A DNA stretch of 64,000 nt from Flavobacterium micromati. Lineage in GTDB: Bacteria; Bacteroidota; Bacteroidia; Flavobacteriales; Flavobacteriaceae. The notes below the pieces were generated by a model. That model was not told the DNA's origin, did no database searches, and worked only from the letters and a program-made list of their open reading frames with translations. Where the stretch lies: positions 124,001-188,000 of the forward strand of contig NZ_FQWF01000001.1 of NCBI RefSeq assembly GCF_900129585.1, in the 5' to 3' direction. This document shows, one piece after another, positions 1 through 8,264 of the stretch (its first letter is position 1; every line of letters starts with the position of its first letter). Both the position numbers and the translations under genes were made by a program.

Positions 1-1151
1 CTATTTATATCTACTGAATTTAAATTGGCACACCTATTTATTAAGCGATTTGTAGTGTCATGCCCACTTTCCCTCATGCTTCTATCATGAACAAAATATT
101 CATCAAGATTAGAATCAATGATTGTTCGCTGTAAATATTGCTTTTCGAATTCTCTGATGGGCAAATTGTATTTTAAGGCATACGATTCTAAAATATCATC
201 AAAATGACCAGGTTCTACTTCAAACGGCATCCCAATTCCATCCGCTTTATATCTATTTAAACCTGTTGGGGTCAATCGATTTCCTTGAACCATCCAAACA
301 GTGTTGTATTCTAAAATTATGGTTTCCAGATGAATTTTCAACCAGTCTAAACTTTGTATTCCCTTTTTCGCAATTTCAATTATTAAAGAGGAATAAAGCG
401 GTGGTTGCGTTCTTGTTAAATAATAACTTCTATTAGCATTTAGAATTTTCCCGTAATAAATTATTTGGTATTTGAAATTTTCAGCGATTGCCAATGCTAA
501 TGCTATTTTATTGTCAATTAATAAACCAACACCAATAAAATAGCTATCCCAGCCATACATTTCATTAAATCTGCCTCCAGGAACTACAAATGGAACGCCT
601 TGTAAACTGTATATTTTTTGTTCCAAAGCCAATGCCAAAATCCCCGGTTTTTCATTTAAAGTCTCAACATATTCAGCCGAATAATTTTCAGGCAGAACCT
701 GTACTTTAAAGTTTGGCAATTCAGCTTCTAAAGCTTTAAAATAAATAACTCCTTGCTTATCCTTTTCAGAAACGTACAGTGTTGACACTTTACTAGAAGT
801 TTTTTCGTCTTCAATGATTTGTGTTAATCCCTTTTTATCAATTGTTCTGGTGAGTTCGTCCCAGTAATCGTCTTTAATTTTTCTTGAAATTCGATGTACA
901 GGATTTTCTTGAATGCGGCTTAAATCTACTTCGCCTAATTCCGAATTGGTTTCCTTGAGTTGTGCTAATTCCTGCAGTAAGTTAGATAATTGATATGTAC
1001 CAATGATTTCTTCTTCTGCTTTAGTATTTTCATCGACCAAAAGAAAACACTTTGGACCATTGTCGTCTTTTGTGATTTTTTTATCCTGATCAGTATCTTC
1101 CTGAAGCAATAATTCCTCGAATACTTTATTTATGTTGAGTACGAATTTCAT
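1..1151 (-). CDS. Neutral trehalase (GH37), Ca-binding type; C-terminal part beyond window
   Basis: Hydrolyses trehalose to two glucoses, probably in the cytosol because no signal peptide follows the ATG at 1151. About 383 codons are visible. Residues about 19-34 read DTDQDKKITKDDNGPK, very like the EF-hand-like calcium-binding segment of yeast neutral trehalase. The trehalase signature PGGRFNEMYGWDSY and the second signature RESGHDTTNR both follow; the latter is the fungal Nth1 form, not the E. coli TreA/TreF form. It is the last visible gene of the leftward uptake operon, 24 bp after an MFS gene. The stop lies outside the window, so truncation is a window effect. The family call is firm; calcium dependence is inferred from the motif. 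Confidence 0.9.
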   Translation of the reverse strand, partial: MKFVLNINKVFEELLLQEDTDQDKKITKDDNGPKCFLLVDENTKAEEEIIGTYQLSNLLQELAQLKETNSELGEVDLSRIQENPVHRISRKIKDDYWDELTRTIDKKGLTQIIEDEKTSSKVSTLYVSEKDKQGVIYFKALEAELPNFKVQVLPENYSAEYVETLNEKPGILALALEQKIYSLQGVPFVVPGGRFNEMYGWDSYFIGVGLLIDNKIALALAIAENFKYQIIYYGKILNANRSYYLTRTQPPLYSSLIIEIAKKGIQSLDWLKIHLETIILEYNTVWMVQGNRLTPTGLNRYKADGIGMPFEVEPGHFDDILESYALKYNLPIREFEKQYLQRTIIDSNLDEYFVHDRSMRESGHDTTNRLINRCANLNSVDIN

Positions 1152-1175
1152 GTGAATTACTTTTTTTAAGTTCTG

Positions 1176-2423
1176 TTAATGAATCTCCTTTTGTAATTGT
1201 AACGGAATTTCAGTTGTAGCAGTTAATTTCTTCAAAATAAAAAAGGAAATTAACAACAAAAACATTGGAATCAAAGTGTAATAAAACGCATTTTCGGGGC
1301 CTTCATTTTTAAATAAATATCCAATAACTCTAGAGCCCAAAGTTCCTCCTAGGGCTGAGAAAACTACAATTAAACCAGTCATAGAACTGTGTAGTTTTTT
1401 AGGTAACGCACTTAAAACAACTGAATTTAATAACGGATAAATAGGTGCAATAAATAGTCCAACTAAAGGAAATGCAAATCCTATAAGCGGAATATCGCCA
1501 AGCGAATTGATGTCTCGAACTTCTAACCCAACCGTTTTAGGAAGTACAAAAATCACAATAAGCATTGCAGCTACAATACAAACACTTAAAACCCAGATCC
1601 AATTGACATGCTTTGTGATGACACCTGCCAGAAGTCTGCCCACTGCTAGTGAAATTGCTAAAATACTAGCCATCATAATACTGATATTTTCAGGAAGATG
1701 TAAAACTTTACTATTGAAAGTAGGCAACCATGACATGATTCCTTGCTCAATCATCACAAATAAAAATGCACTAATAACAAAAACAATGGTCAGCAACTTT
1801 GCAAACAATTTGAACATTTGTTTAAAATCATCTGCTAAATCTACACCCGGTATTTCCGTTTGATTATCGAATTTGGTGAAAAATAAAAAACCAAAAGAAA
1901 GTAATGAAATTGCAGCCAAAAGCCAATAAACATTCAGCCAAGCATCAGGATTTCCATCAGAATTAAAAGCTGGAAATAAGAAATACGCTAGCGCAATTCC
2001 TATCATAAAAACACCTTCAATACTGCTCATTAAACTATTGTGTTCTTGCTGATTTTGAGTAATTGTTCCAATAAGTGAATAAACTGAAACTTTAATCAAT
2101 GCAAAAGAAACACCGACAGTGGCAAAAAGTAACTTTGCAGTTCCAAAAGAATTACCAAAATACATACTAATGCATGCTACAGAAACTAGCGCTAGACCAA
2201 TAAGCATGGCTCTTTTATAACCTATTCTTGGCAAAAACGAAGCGATTAAAAAGGAAACTATAGCGATAGGCAAATCCTTGAAAGCCTCTAAAACACTAGC
2301 TTGCAATTCATCTACACCATAATTTTTTTGTGCCTTTAATATCACAATTCCCACACTGTTCAACAAAATTGCAAACACGAAGTAATTGAGATACATGGCA
2401 ATTTTAACCGTACTTTTTTTCAT
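1176..2423 (-). CDS. MFS transporter (sugar, substrate unknown)
   Basis: A 415-residue polytopic membrane protein with about 12 hydrophobic helices, a charged central loop near residues 185-205 and a hydrophobic C-terminal half ending in FILKKL. It resembles the general major facilitator fold; I do not recognise a substrate-specific signature. It lies between a PfkB sugar kinase (upstream, 19 bp gap) and the trehalase (downstream), so uptake of trehalose or a related disaccharide across the inner membrane is a reasonable inference from context only. It is one of three different MFS carriers in the locus. Confidence 0.8.
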   Translation of the reverse strand: MKKSTVKIAMYLNYFVFAILLNSVGIVILKAQKNYGVDELQASVLEAFKDLPIAIVSFLIASFLPRIGYKRAMLIGLALVSVACISMYFGNSFGTAKLLFATVGVSFALIKVSVYSLIGTITQNQQEHNSLMSSIEGVFMIGIALAYFLFPAFNSDGNPDAWLNVYWLLAAISLLSFGFLFFTKFDNQTEIPGVDLADDFKQMFKLFAKLLTIVFVISAFLFVMIEQGIMSWLPTFNSKVLHLPENISIMMASILAISLAVGRLLAGVITKHVNWIWVLSVCIVAAMLIVIFVLPKTVGLEVRDINSLGDIPLIGFAFPLVGLFIAPIYPLLNSVVLSALPKKLHSSMTGLIVVFSALGGTLGSRVIGYLFKNEGPENAFYYTLIPMFLLLISFFILKKLTATTEIPLQLQKEIH

Positions 2424-2442
2424 TTTTTATTTATATTTAACC

Positions 2443-3378
2443 TCAATTAGTATTCAAATATTCTTGAATATCTATGCCTTCAGGTAATCTACCTACGTTT
2501 TGAAGTTTTAATGCAGCTAATTTTTGTGCGATTGTAAGTGTTTCTTCAAAGTTTTTATTGTGCAACTGCGCATATAAAAAACCAGTCCAAAAAGCGTCAC
2601 CTGCGCCTGTAGCGTCTCTGATATCTGCTACTGGAAAGGCTGCTTGGTAAAATATTCCAAGAGCAACATTAGACAATACTACTCCATCTTTTCCTTTTGT
2701 CAAACAAATAGTATCCGCGCCTAAACCATGGAAATAGTCAAAAATATAGTCGTTCGATTTTACTTCATCAAAAAGACGGTAACAGTCATCTTCGCTTACT
2801 TTCACTAACGGATTAGTAGCTAAATATTCCGTTAAAATTTGGTTTGCCTCTTTTCGATCTGGCCAAATTTTTTCTGAAAAATTAATATCAATACTAGTTT
2901 GTAATCCTAGCGCCTTTGCTCGTTTTGCGCTTTCTACAATTGTTGTACGTGCTGGGTTTTTGCTTAGAGCGAAACAGGTGGTATGAAAGATTTTAGCACT
3001 TTTTAATAAATGCTCTGGAATTTGATTTGGTTCAATATGACAATCTGCTTCTCGATACGCAATAAAATCTGGCGTGCTAGTTGATTTTGAAACAAATATT
3101 ACAGAAGTTGGGTGCGTCGCCGATTTTCTAATTTGAGAAGTAATTACGTTATTGGACTTCAGTTTTCTAATGATATATTCTCCTAATCCATCATCGCCAC
3201 AAGCAGCTATTAAAACTGATTTCAAACCTAAACGCACAGCATTCACCGCCACATTTGTAGGCGAACCACCTAATAAGCGATGATAATCTTTAGTTTTGTT
3301 TATTGACGAATTCATTTCATGACCAATAAAATCGATCAAAACTTCGCCAGCACAAATTATATCTATTGTCTTTTCCAA
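2443..3378 (-). CDS. PfkB-family carbohydrate kinase, fructokinase-like
   Basis: 311 residues. It has the ribokinase/PfkB N-terminal GEVLIDF strand, the sugar-binding GGSPTNVAVNAVRLG motif (PfkB signature 1 region) and the catalytic/anion-hole motif DATGAGDAFWTGF near residues 255-267, whose Asp is the expected base. It would phosphorylate fructose (or another hexose) released in the cytosol. The start is directly adjacent to the stop of the preceding glycosidase (3379), which implies translational coupling. A second PfkB kinase lies at 25442, only distantly similar, so the locus has two sugar kinases. Exact sugar specificity cannot be read from sequence. Confidence 0.85.
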   Translation of the reverse strand: MEKTIDIICAGEVLIDFIGHEMNSSINKTKDYHRLLGGSPTNVAVNAVRLGLKSVLIAACGDDGLGEYIIRKLKSNNVITSQIRKSATHPTSVIFVSKSTSTPDFIAYREADCHIEPNQIPEHLLKSAKIFHTTCFALSKNPARTTIVESAKRAKALGLQTSIDINFSEKIWPDRKEANQILTEYLATNPLVKVSEDDCYRLFDEVKSNDYIFDYFHGLGADTICLTKGKDGVVLSNVALGIFYQAAFPVADIRDATGAGDAFWTGFLYAQLHNKNFEETLTIAQKLAALKLQNVGRLPEGIDIQEYLNTN

Positions 3379-4557
3379 CTAAATTAAAAATTTAAAATTT
3401 GTATATAAACTTTGATGTATTAACACCGCAGCAGCGGCACTCCACGCGCAAAAAGGGACTCCATTGGGCTCTTTCGTTTCACTATTGAAATTTTCGTAAA
3501 AACTAAAATCCTGAACTGCATTGACTGTGTTTATAGCATTTAGAACTTCACTAGCTTCTTTACTTTTCCCTTTTGAAAGAAGTGCCAAACCATAAAAACC
3601 ATTTACCATAGACCAACTTCCTCCATTATGAAACTCATTAGGATAATTCCTAAACTCATATTTACAATTGTTTTTTAGCAAATTCCAATCTAAATCCGTT
3701 TCTTTTATTGCGGGCCAAAAAGCAGGTAATAATTTTAATTTCGTTTCATTTTTGAGACTAATTGAATAGTCTAAAATTATATCTTGAAAATCCTGAGAAC
3801 CAATGTTTAGATACAATGCTAATGAATTTGCAAAAGCATCAAATTGTGTTTTATATCCTGCTGGAGAAAATGAACAAGGCATGAATTTTTCAATATTTAT
3901 TTCCTGATATGCTCGCTGATGATATTTATCACCAAGGTCATTTGGGGTAAAATTGATTTCTATTTGTTCTATAATTGCTTTAATTTTAGTTGAAATCACG
4001 TCATCTTCCACAAAATAATTATAGCTTTTTAATGCCCAAACCCTCAGTAATTGATCGTACAAAACGTAGCCATCAGTAATATATTCATCTGCCCAGTTTC
4101 CTGAAAGCGGAACGTATAAAAGACCTTTGTTGTTAAATTCCCACGCATCTAAAAGTGCAAAACACTTTTCAATATGAGTATTGAATTTTGCTACAAAAGC
4201 TATATCATTAGTATAAAAAGCATATTGACAAACTCCTATTACAAACCATGTCACTGCGTCAACTCTTCCTGCTAAACCGCCATAACTCACCTCAACTATA
4301 TTACCATTTGTCATCACATTTGATGGAATCGTTCCTGCTTTGTGCTGATTATTTGCTAACGTTTCTAATGTTTTTTTAAAAGTTTCTATTAGTTCTTTGT
4401 CGCCAGAAGCTAAAGCCGCCAATCCGCAAATAACTCCGTCGCGAGCCCACACTCTTTGATAATTAGAAATATTATTTGCACTCGCAAGAAAACCCTCTGG
4501 CGAAGATACCTTTTGCAATAACTCTACTGCTTTACTATAATTTATATCGGTTTTCAT
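3379..4557 (-). CDS. (alpha/alpha)6-barrel glycosidase, GH100 invertase / amylo-alpha-1,6-glucosidase-like
   Basis: 392 residues without signal peptide, so cytosolic. Family-typical blocks are YQRVWARDGVI (residues about 34-44, with the Asp expected in the active site), GRVDAVTWFVIG and NEFHNGGSWSMVNGFY near residues 307-322, ending in a W-S-A-A-A-A helix. This arrangement is shared by bacterial/plant neutral invertases (GH100) and short amylo-glucosidase-like enzymes; I cannot separate the two with certainty. The gene overlaps the upstream SLC45-type transporter by 4 bp (ATGA) and is followed immediately by a fructokinase-like gene. Import, intracellular sucrose-type hydrolysis and fructose phosphorylation is therefore the most coherent reading. 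Confidence 0.7.
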   Translation of the reverse strand: MKTDINYSKAVELLQKVSSPEGFLASANNISNYQRVWARDGVICGLAALASGDKELIETFKKTLETLANNQHKAGTIPSNVMTNGNIVEVSYGGLAGRVDAVTWFVIGVCQYAFYTNDIAFVAKFNTHIEKCFALLDAWEFNNKGLLYVPLSGNWADEYITDGYVLYDQLLRVWALKSYNYFVEDDVISTKIKAIIEQIEINFTPNDLGDKYHQRAYQEINIEKFMPCSFSPAGYKTQFDAFANSLALYLNIGSQDFQDIILDYSISLKNETKLKLLPAFWPAIKETDLDWNLLKNNCKYEFRNYPNEFHNGGSWSMVNGFYGLALLSKGKSKEASEVLNAINTVNAVQDFSFYENFNSETKEPNGVPFCAWSAAAAVLIHQSLYTNFKFLI

Positions 4558-5858
4558 ATCGTTGTTGGCACTTTTTTACTTTGAATTAACATCGTGCAAA
4601 AAGCACCAATTAACAATAGCACACCAGCAAACGTAATTGCTTGGCGAGGATCATTGTCTAGAAAATTTCTTAAAATATAACCAAAAGAGAGATTTTGAAT
4701 AATCATCGGAATAACAATCATCATATTAATAATGCCCATGTACACACCATATCTTTCTTTTGAAATTACGGCAACAACCATTAAATAGGGAATTCCCATC
4801 ATACTTGCCCAAGCAATTCCGTAACCTATGACTACCGCAAAAAATAGATATTGGTTATGCACCGTTGGGAAAAATAAAAAGGAAGTAGCTCCAAATAAAA
4901 GACAGACAAAATGAACCATTTTTGCTCCATATTTTTTGGCTAATTTTGCCAAATAAAACGCGATGGAAAAAGTGACTATGAATCCAAAAGCCCCAATCAA
5001 TCCATTCCACTCCACCGCTTTTTCATAGCCTGCAGCATTCTTTGGAGTTACATCCCAGACAGATAATGCAATACTTTTTGAATTGTTTTGCCAGTAACAC
5101 ATCATTGCGTACCACTGAAACAAATAAACCAAAAAAAGCTGCCACATTACTTTAGGCATATCTAATACTGCTTTATAAATATCAACAAAAGGAGAAAAAA
5201 TCTTTAAAGGTTCAGCTTTTAGTAGTGCCAATTCTGCTTCTGTCGGCGGAATTTCTTTGGTTTTGTTCATGCTCCACCAGATAGAAGTTACCGACAGAAT
5301 AGCACCCAGAAAAAAAGAAGCATATATCCAAGTAGGCAATGAACCTGTGTAGCCCACAAAAACAATTGGAAAAAGAAATAGAGAAATATAAGCTAAAAAC
5401 TGTCCGAAACCTGTGAAAAAACTTTGCGCTTGAAAACCCATTGGTTGCTGCTCTTCGTCCAGAGTATCAGCGATAAAGGCCCGATAAGGCTCCATTGCAG
5501 TATTGTTCCCGATATCTAAAATCCATAATAAGCCTGCAGCCATCCATAATGAACTACTAAAAGGAAAGAGAAAAAGTGCGATGCTGCAAATTATTGCTCC
5601 AATAAAGAAATAAGGTTTTCGACGTCCCCATCTTGGGTGCCATGTTTTATCACTCATTGCTCCTATTATAGGTTGAATTAATAAACCTGTCAAAGGTCCT
5701 GCAAGATTTAGTATTGGAATTTGATCAGGACTGGCATGTAAAAAATCGTAGATAGGATTAACCGCACTTTGCTGTAAACCAAAACTGTATTGAATACCAA
5801 AAAAACCAACATTCATATTAATGATCTGCCAAAAACTTAGTTTAACTTTTAAATTCAT
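4554..5858 (-). CDS. SLC45/GPH-like MFS disaccharide symporter
   Basis: 434 residues, about 12 membrane helices. The N-terminus has GFFGIQYSFGLQQSAVNPIY followed by LAGPLTGLLIQPIIGAMSD and WGRRKPYF, the conserved loop 2-3 signature of the SLC45/plant sucrose symporter and bacterial maltose/sucrose carrier group. It is the first gene of the leftward intracellular sugar operon; a -7 box (5924-5931) and paired CGAAAACGTTTTCG-type palindromes lie just upstream. It probably imports a glucose-containing disaccharide such as sucrose, maltose or trehalose with protons. Substrate is inferred from the downstream glycosidase, kinase and trehalase. Confidence 0.82.
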   Translation of the reverse strand: MNLKVKLSFWQIINMNVGFFGIQYSFGLQQSAVNPIYDFLHASPDQIPILNLAGPLTGLLIQPIIGAMSDKTWHPRWGRRKPYFFIGAIICSIALFLFPFSSSLWMAAGLLWILDIGNNTAMEPYRAFIADTLDEEQQPMGFQAQSFFTGFGQFLAYISLFLFPIVFVGYTGSLPTWIYASFFLGAILSVTSIWWSMNKTKEIPPTEAELALLKAEPLKIFSPFVDIYKAVLDMPKVMWQLFLVYLFQWYAMMCYWQNNSKSIALSVWDVTPKNAAGYEKAVEWNGLIGAFGFIVTFSIAFYLAKLAKKYGAKMVHFVCLLFGATSFLFFPTVHNQYLFFAVVIGYGIAWASMMGIPYLMVVAVISKERYGVYMGIINMMIVIPMIIQNLSFGYILRNFLDNDPRQAITFAGVLLLIGAFCTMLIQSKKVPTTI

Positions 5859-5923
5859 TCTGGTTGGTTAATTTGTTGATTTTTACTAAAATTAATTTTT
5901 AAAATGTCATTTAAAAGCACATT

Positions 5924-5931
5924 CAAAACTA
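5924..5931 (-). promoter_or_regulatory. -7 promoter element of SLC45 operon
   Basis: On the minus strand this reads TAGTTTTG, a match to the Bacteroidota -7 consensus TAnnTTTG, 66 bp before the symporter ATG at 5858. The palindromic operators begin right next to it, so a bound LacI protein would cover the promoter. There is no good -33 TTTG. Confidence 0.55.
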
Positions 5932-5962
5932 AAACGTTTTCGAAAGTGGCGAAAACGTTTTC
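5929..5962. promoter_or_regulatory. Paired LacI-type operators
   Basis: Two copies of AAAACGTTTT stand 21 bp centre to centre: CTAAAACGTTTTCG at 5929-5942 and GAAAACGTTTTC at 5951-5962 (perfect palindrome). The same sequence recurs before susC, in the GH65/GH32 divergent region and at the first lacI gene. The central CG palindrome is typical for LacI/GalR family binding sites. Confidence 0.75.
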
Positions 5963-5993
5963 GATAAACTCAAAAATCTATATTAATTTTAAT

Positions 5994-6911
5994 TTAATCA
6001 GCTGCAAAGGGCATCATAATTTCGGTTTTCCATTGCAATTCATCCCCTCCATTGAAAGGATTTGCTAAAAAATGTTCTAAAACTTGATGTTTTATTTTAA
6101 TGTTTTTTCTTTTGGCATAATCTAATAATGCAAACCATGCACGATCCGACGTTCTAAAATTGCCATAATAGGTTGCTTTTAATCCGTGCAAAGCCGGTAA
6201 AGATTTAAATTTTATAACTTCATCAAAAACAACTTTAGTGTTTTTATCTACTGGGAAGCAATAGTTAAATTGTAAGGTTTCGTTTTCAAGATCCCAATTT
6301 GTAATCTCTAGATAAGGTTTTCCTTTGATTTCGATATTATTATTGTATAAAAAGCCGGTAATTAGTGCATCACTTGCAATCATATTTTGTGCCTTCCTTT
6401 GCAACACGCTTTCCAAGCTAATGTATGCAACAGAAACTTCTTTAGTTGAAGTTTCACCATCAATAACAACTTTAAACTTTTGCAAATGATCATCTAATCC
6501 CTTTTTAAAATCAGTGATCTTTCTAATTTGTTCCTTTTTGAAATCGGTATTATAAAAGGGAACTGTTATTTTATTATACCAACTCTGATTTAAATCTTTA
6601 ATACCAACACTCAGTTTTGTAATAGAATCATTAATCGAAGTTATGTCCCAAACGTATTCCATTTGGACATTTTCTTTTTCCATTTTTTGTTTAATAAACT
6701 CAAAATCCCTCTTTTCTATTAAGGTGTATTTTTCTCCATCTTTTAATAGCTGCGCTACAGTCCATTCCTGTATTCCCTGAAAAACGGTTCCTGTTGCAGC
6801 TTTTACTTTAAATGAAATACAATAATCTGATTCTTTTACAGCAAAATACCAAATTAAAAACAAACTAATAAACCCAATTGACCCTACTGATATCCTCTTT
6901 TTTAATGTCAT
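5994..6911 (-). CDS. Membrane-anchored GyrI-like / SRPBCC-type domain protein
   Basis: 305 residues. One N-terminal membrane helix (residues about 9-25, GSIGFISLFLIWYFAV) is followed by a region resembling a polyketide-cyclase/START-type fold and then a GyrI-like effector-binding half (about 150-305). The latter ends with the ligand-domain pattern LEHFLANPFNGGDELQWKTE...MPF, in which the late Glu is usually the ligand contact. Similar proteins in Bacteroidota are annotated SRPBCC/GyrI-like and have no established role. It is the last gene of the SusCD operon, starting 2 bp after the PAP2 gene. A small-molecule sensing or carrier function is only inferred. Confidence 0.6.
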   Translation of the reverse strand: MTLKKRISVGSIGFISLFLIWYFAVKESDYCISFKVKAATGTVFQGIQEWTVAQLLKDGEKYTLIEKRDFEFIKQKMEKENVQMEYVWDITSINDSITKLSVGIKDLNQSWYNKITVPFYNTDFKKEQIRKITDFKKGLDDHLQKFKVVIDGETSTKEVSVAYISLESVLQRKAQNMIASDALITGFLYNNNIEIKGKPYLEITNWDLENETLQFNYCFPVDKNTKVVFDEVIKFKSLPALHGLKATYYGNFRTSDRAWFALLDYAKRKNIKIKHQVLEHFLANPFNGGDELQWKTEIMMPFAAD

Positions 6912-6913
6912 TT

Positions 6914-8239
6914 CTATTTAATCATTTTTAATTTTCCAACAATAAAATCCCCAATATCTTTGCCATGATCCATACCGTTTACAATGGCTGATGTGTAATG
7001 AATTCCTCCATAGAATCGGCTCATTGCGGCTTCTTTTGCAGCGGCATCAAAGGATTTAAATTTTCTTATTGGCAATCCAAACTGAACTTCAGTGTCATCA
7101 GCGTAAGCAAAATTATCTCCAAAAACTGAGGTCAAAATAGAAGCCGAACACATTGAAACTACCGAATGACCGCTGGTGTATTCCGGAAAAGGTGGTGTTT
7201 GTAGAATTGGTTTCCAGTTCTCATCGATATGTTGATTAATTACAGTTTCTGGACGAACTGCATTACTCTTAAATTTTTCGTTCCAGCAACTGATGAAACC
7301 ATCAAAAATCCCTATCGAAGTTTTGGTGTAAGCAAAAACTGTTTTAGCAAAATCAGCATTTGATTTTTTAGATGCAATTTTTGTAATTCCCATCCAATGT
7401 GCTCCAGGCGTGATCTTTTTTTTAGCAAACATCATGTGCCCTTGAGTAACCGAAACATAAGGGTTACAATCCCAAAATTGGGCCATCTTTATTTCTTCAG
7501 AATCATCTCCTTTTTTAATCATCTGTTTACTTATGTCATATACTTCCTGTACTTCCTTGAAAAAGGGGGAACTTTTATCTAATGAAAAAGTGAAGGCGGG
7601 AATGGGCTTAAATTGGGAAGCGGAATCGAGTACCATAGTTCTGATTTTTCCCCAATGTGGCTCTATCGCATCCATGTATGAAGGTGGAGTTGGCTGCCAT
7701 CTTCCTGGTTGATTTGCATAAACAGAAAATTTAGACATGGTTCTGGTTTCTTTGTAATTATCTTTTCCCATCCAAATCTTTATTCGTTCGGCAACTTTTA
7801 GTCCGTATTCTTTGGAAACTAAAAATTCCTCTTCATTTTCATTAGTCCATTTTTGATATAAACTATCTCGAAATTTATCCAATGTTTCTTCTGAAAAAAC
7901 CAATTGCTTACTCAGTTCCATGTGCGCAATTAATGCTGCTAGCGGCTGATTAATTTTCTTTTTTACATCAAGTTTAGGAATCGAATCTAACCCATTTAAT
8001 TGATTTTGAAGGCTTGTATAAGTTTTACTGTTTTGAGCCATTATTTCATAAGCGGCAATATTAGGATATACAAAAATCCTACTGGCAACCGGCGGAGAAA
8101 AAATATCATGAATCATAATTTGAGTTACATTGTCTACTGCTGCATGATATTCCTCGGTAGTAATCACGATAGATTGCTCCTTTTTACAAGAAATAAAAAG
8201 AAACATAATGGAGACAAGACTAAAAATTTTAGTTTTCAT
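6914..8239 (-). CDS. PAP2-superfamily lipoprotein, vanadium-dependent haloperoxidase-like
   Basis: 441 residues with a lipoprotein signal peptide (lipobox FISC, Cys about residue 18), so lipid-anchored in the periplasm or on the surface. The C-terminal third carries the PAP2/haloperoxidase phosphate- or vanadate-binding motifs FPEYTSGHSVVS (SGH) and SRFYGGIHYTSAIVNGMDHG (R-x4-GxH). The bulky N-terminal helical region is typical for the haloperoxidase-type branch rather than simple lipid phosphatases. Halogenation is not established for most such bacterial members; acid phosphatase activity is equally possible. It sits in an operon after two VCBS lipoproteins. Confidence 0.75.
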   Translation of the reverse strand: MKTKIFSLVSIMFLFISCKKEQSIVITTEEYHAAVDNVTQIMIHDIFSPPVASRIFVYPNIAAYEIMAQNSKTYTSLQNQLNGLDSIPKLDVKKKINQPLAALIAHMELSKQLVFSEETLDKFRDSLYQKWTNENEEEFLVSKEYGLKVAERIKIWMGKDNYKETRTMSKFSVYANQPGRWQPTPPSYMDAIEPHWGKIRTMVLDSASQFKPIPAFTFSLDKSSPFFKEVQEVYDISKQMIKKGDDSEEIKMAQFWDCNPYVSVTQGHMMFAKKKITPGAHWMGITKIASKKSNADFAKTVFAYTKTSIGIFDGFISCWNEKFKSNAVRPETVINQHIDENWKPILQTPPFPEYTSGHSVVSMCSASILTSVFGDNFAYADDTEVQFGLPIRKFKSFDAAAKEAAMSRFYGGIHYTSAIVNGMDHGKDIGDFIVGKLKMIK

Positions 8240-8264
8240 TTTTTAATGTTTTGAAAGTTGCTTT

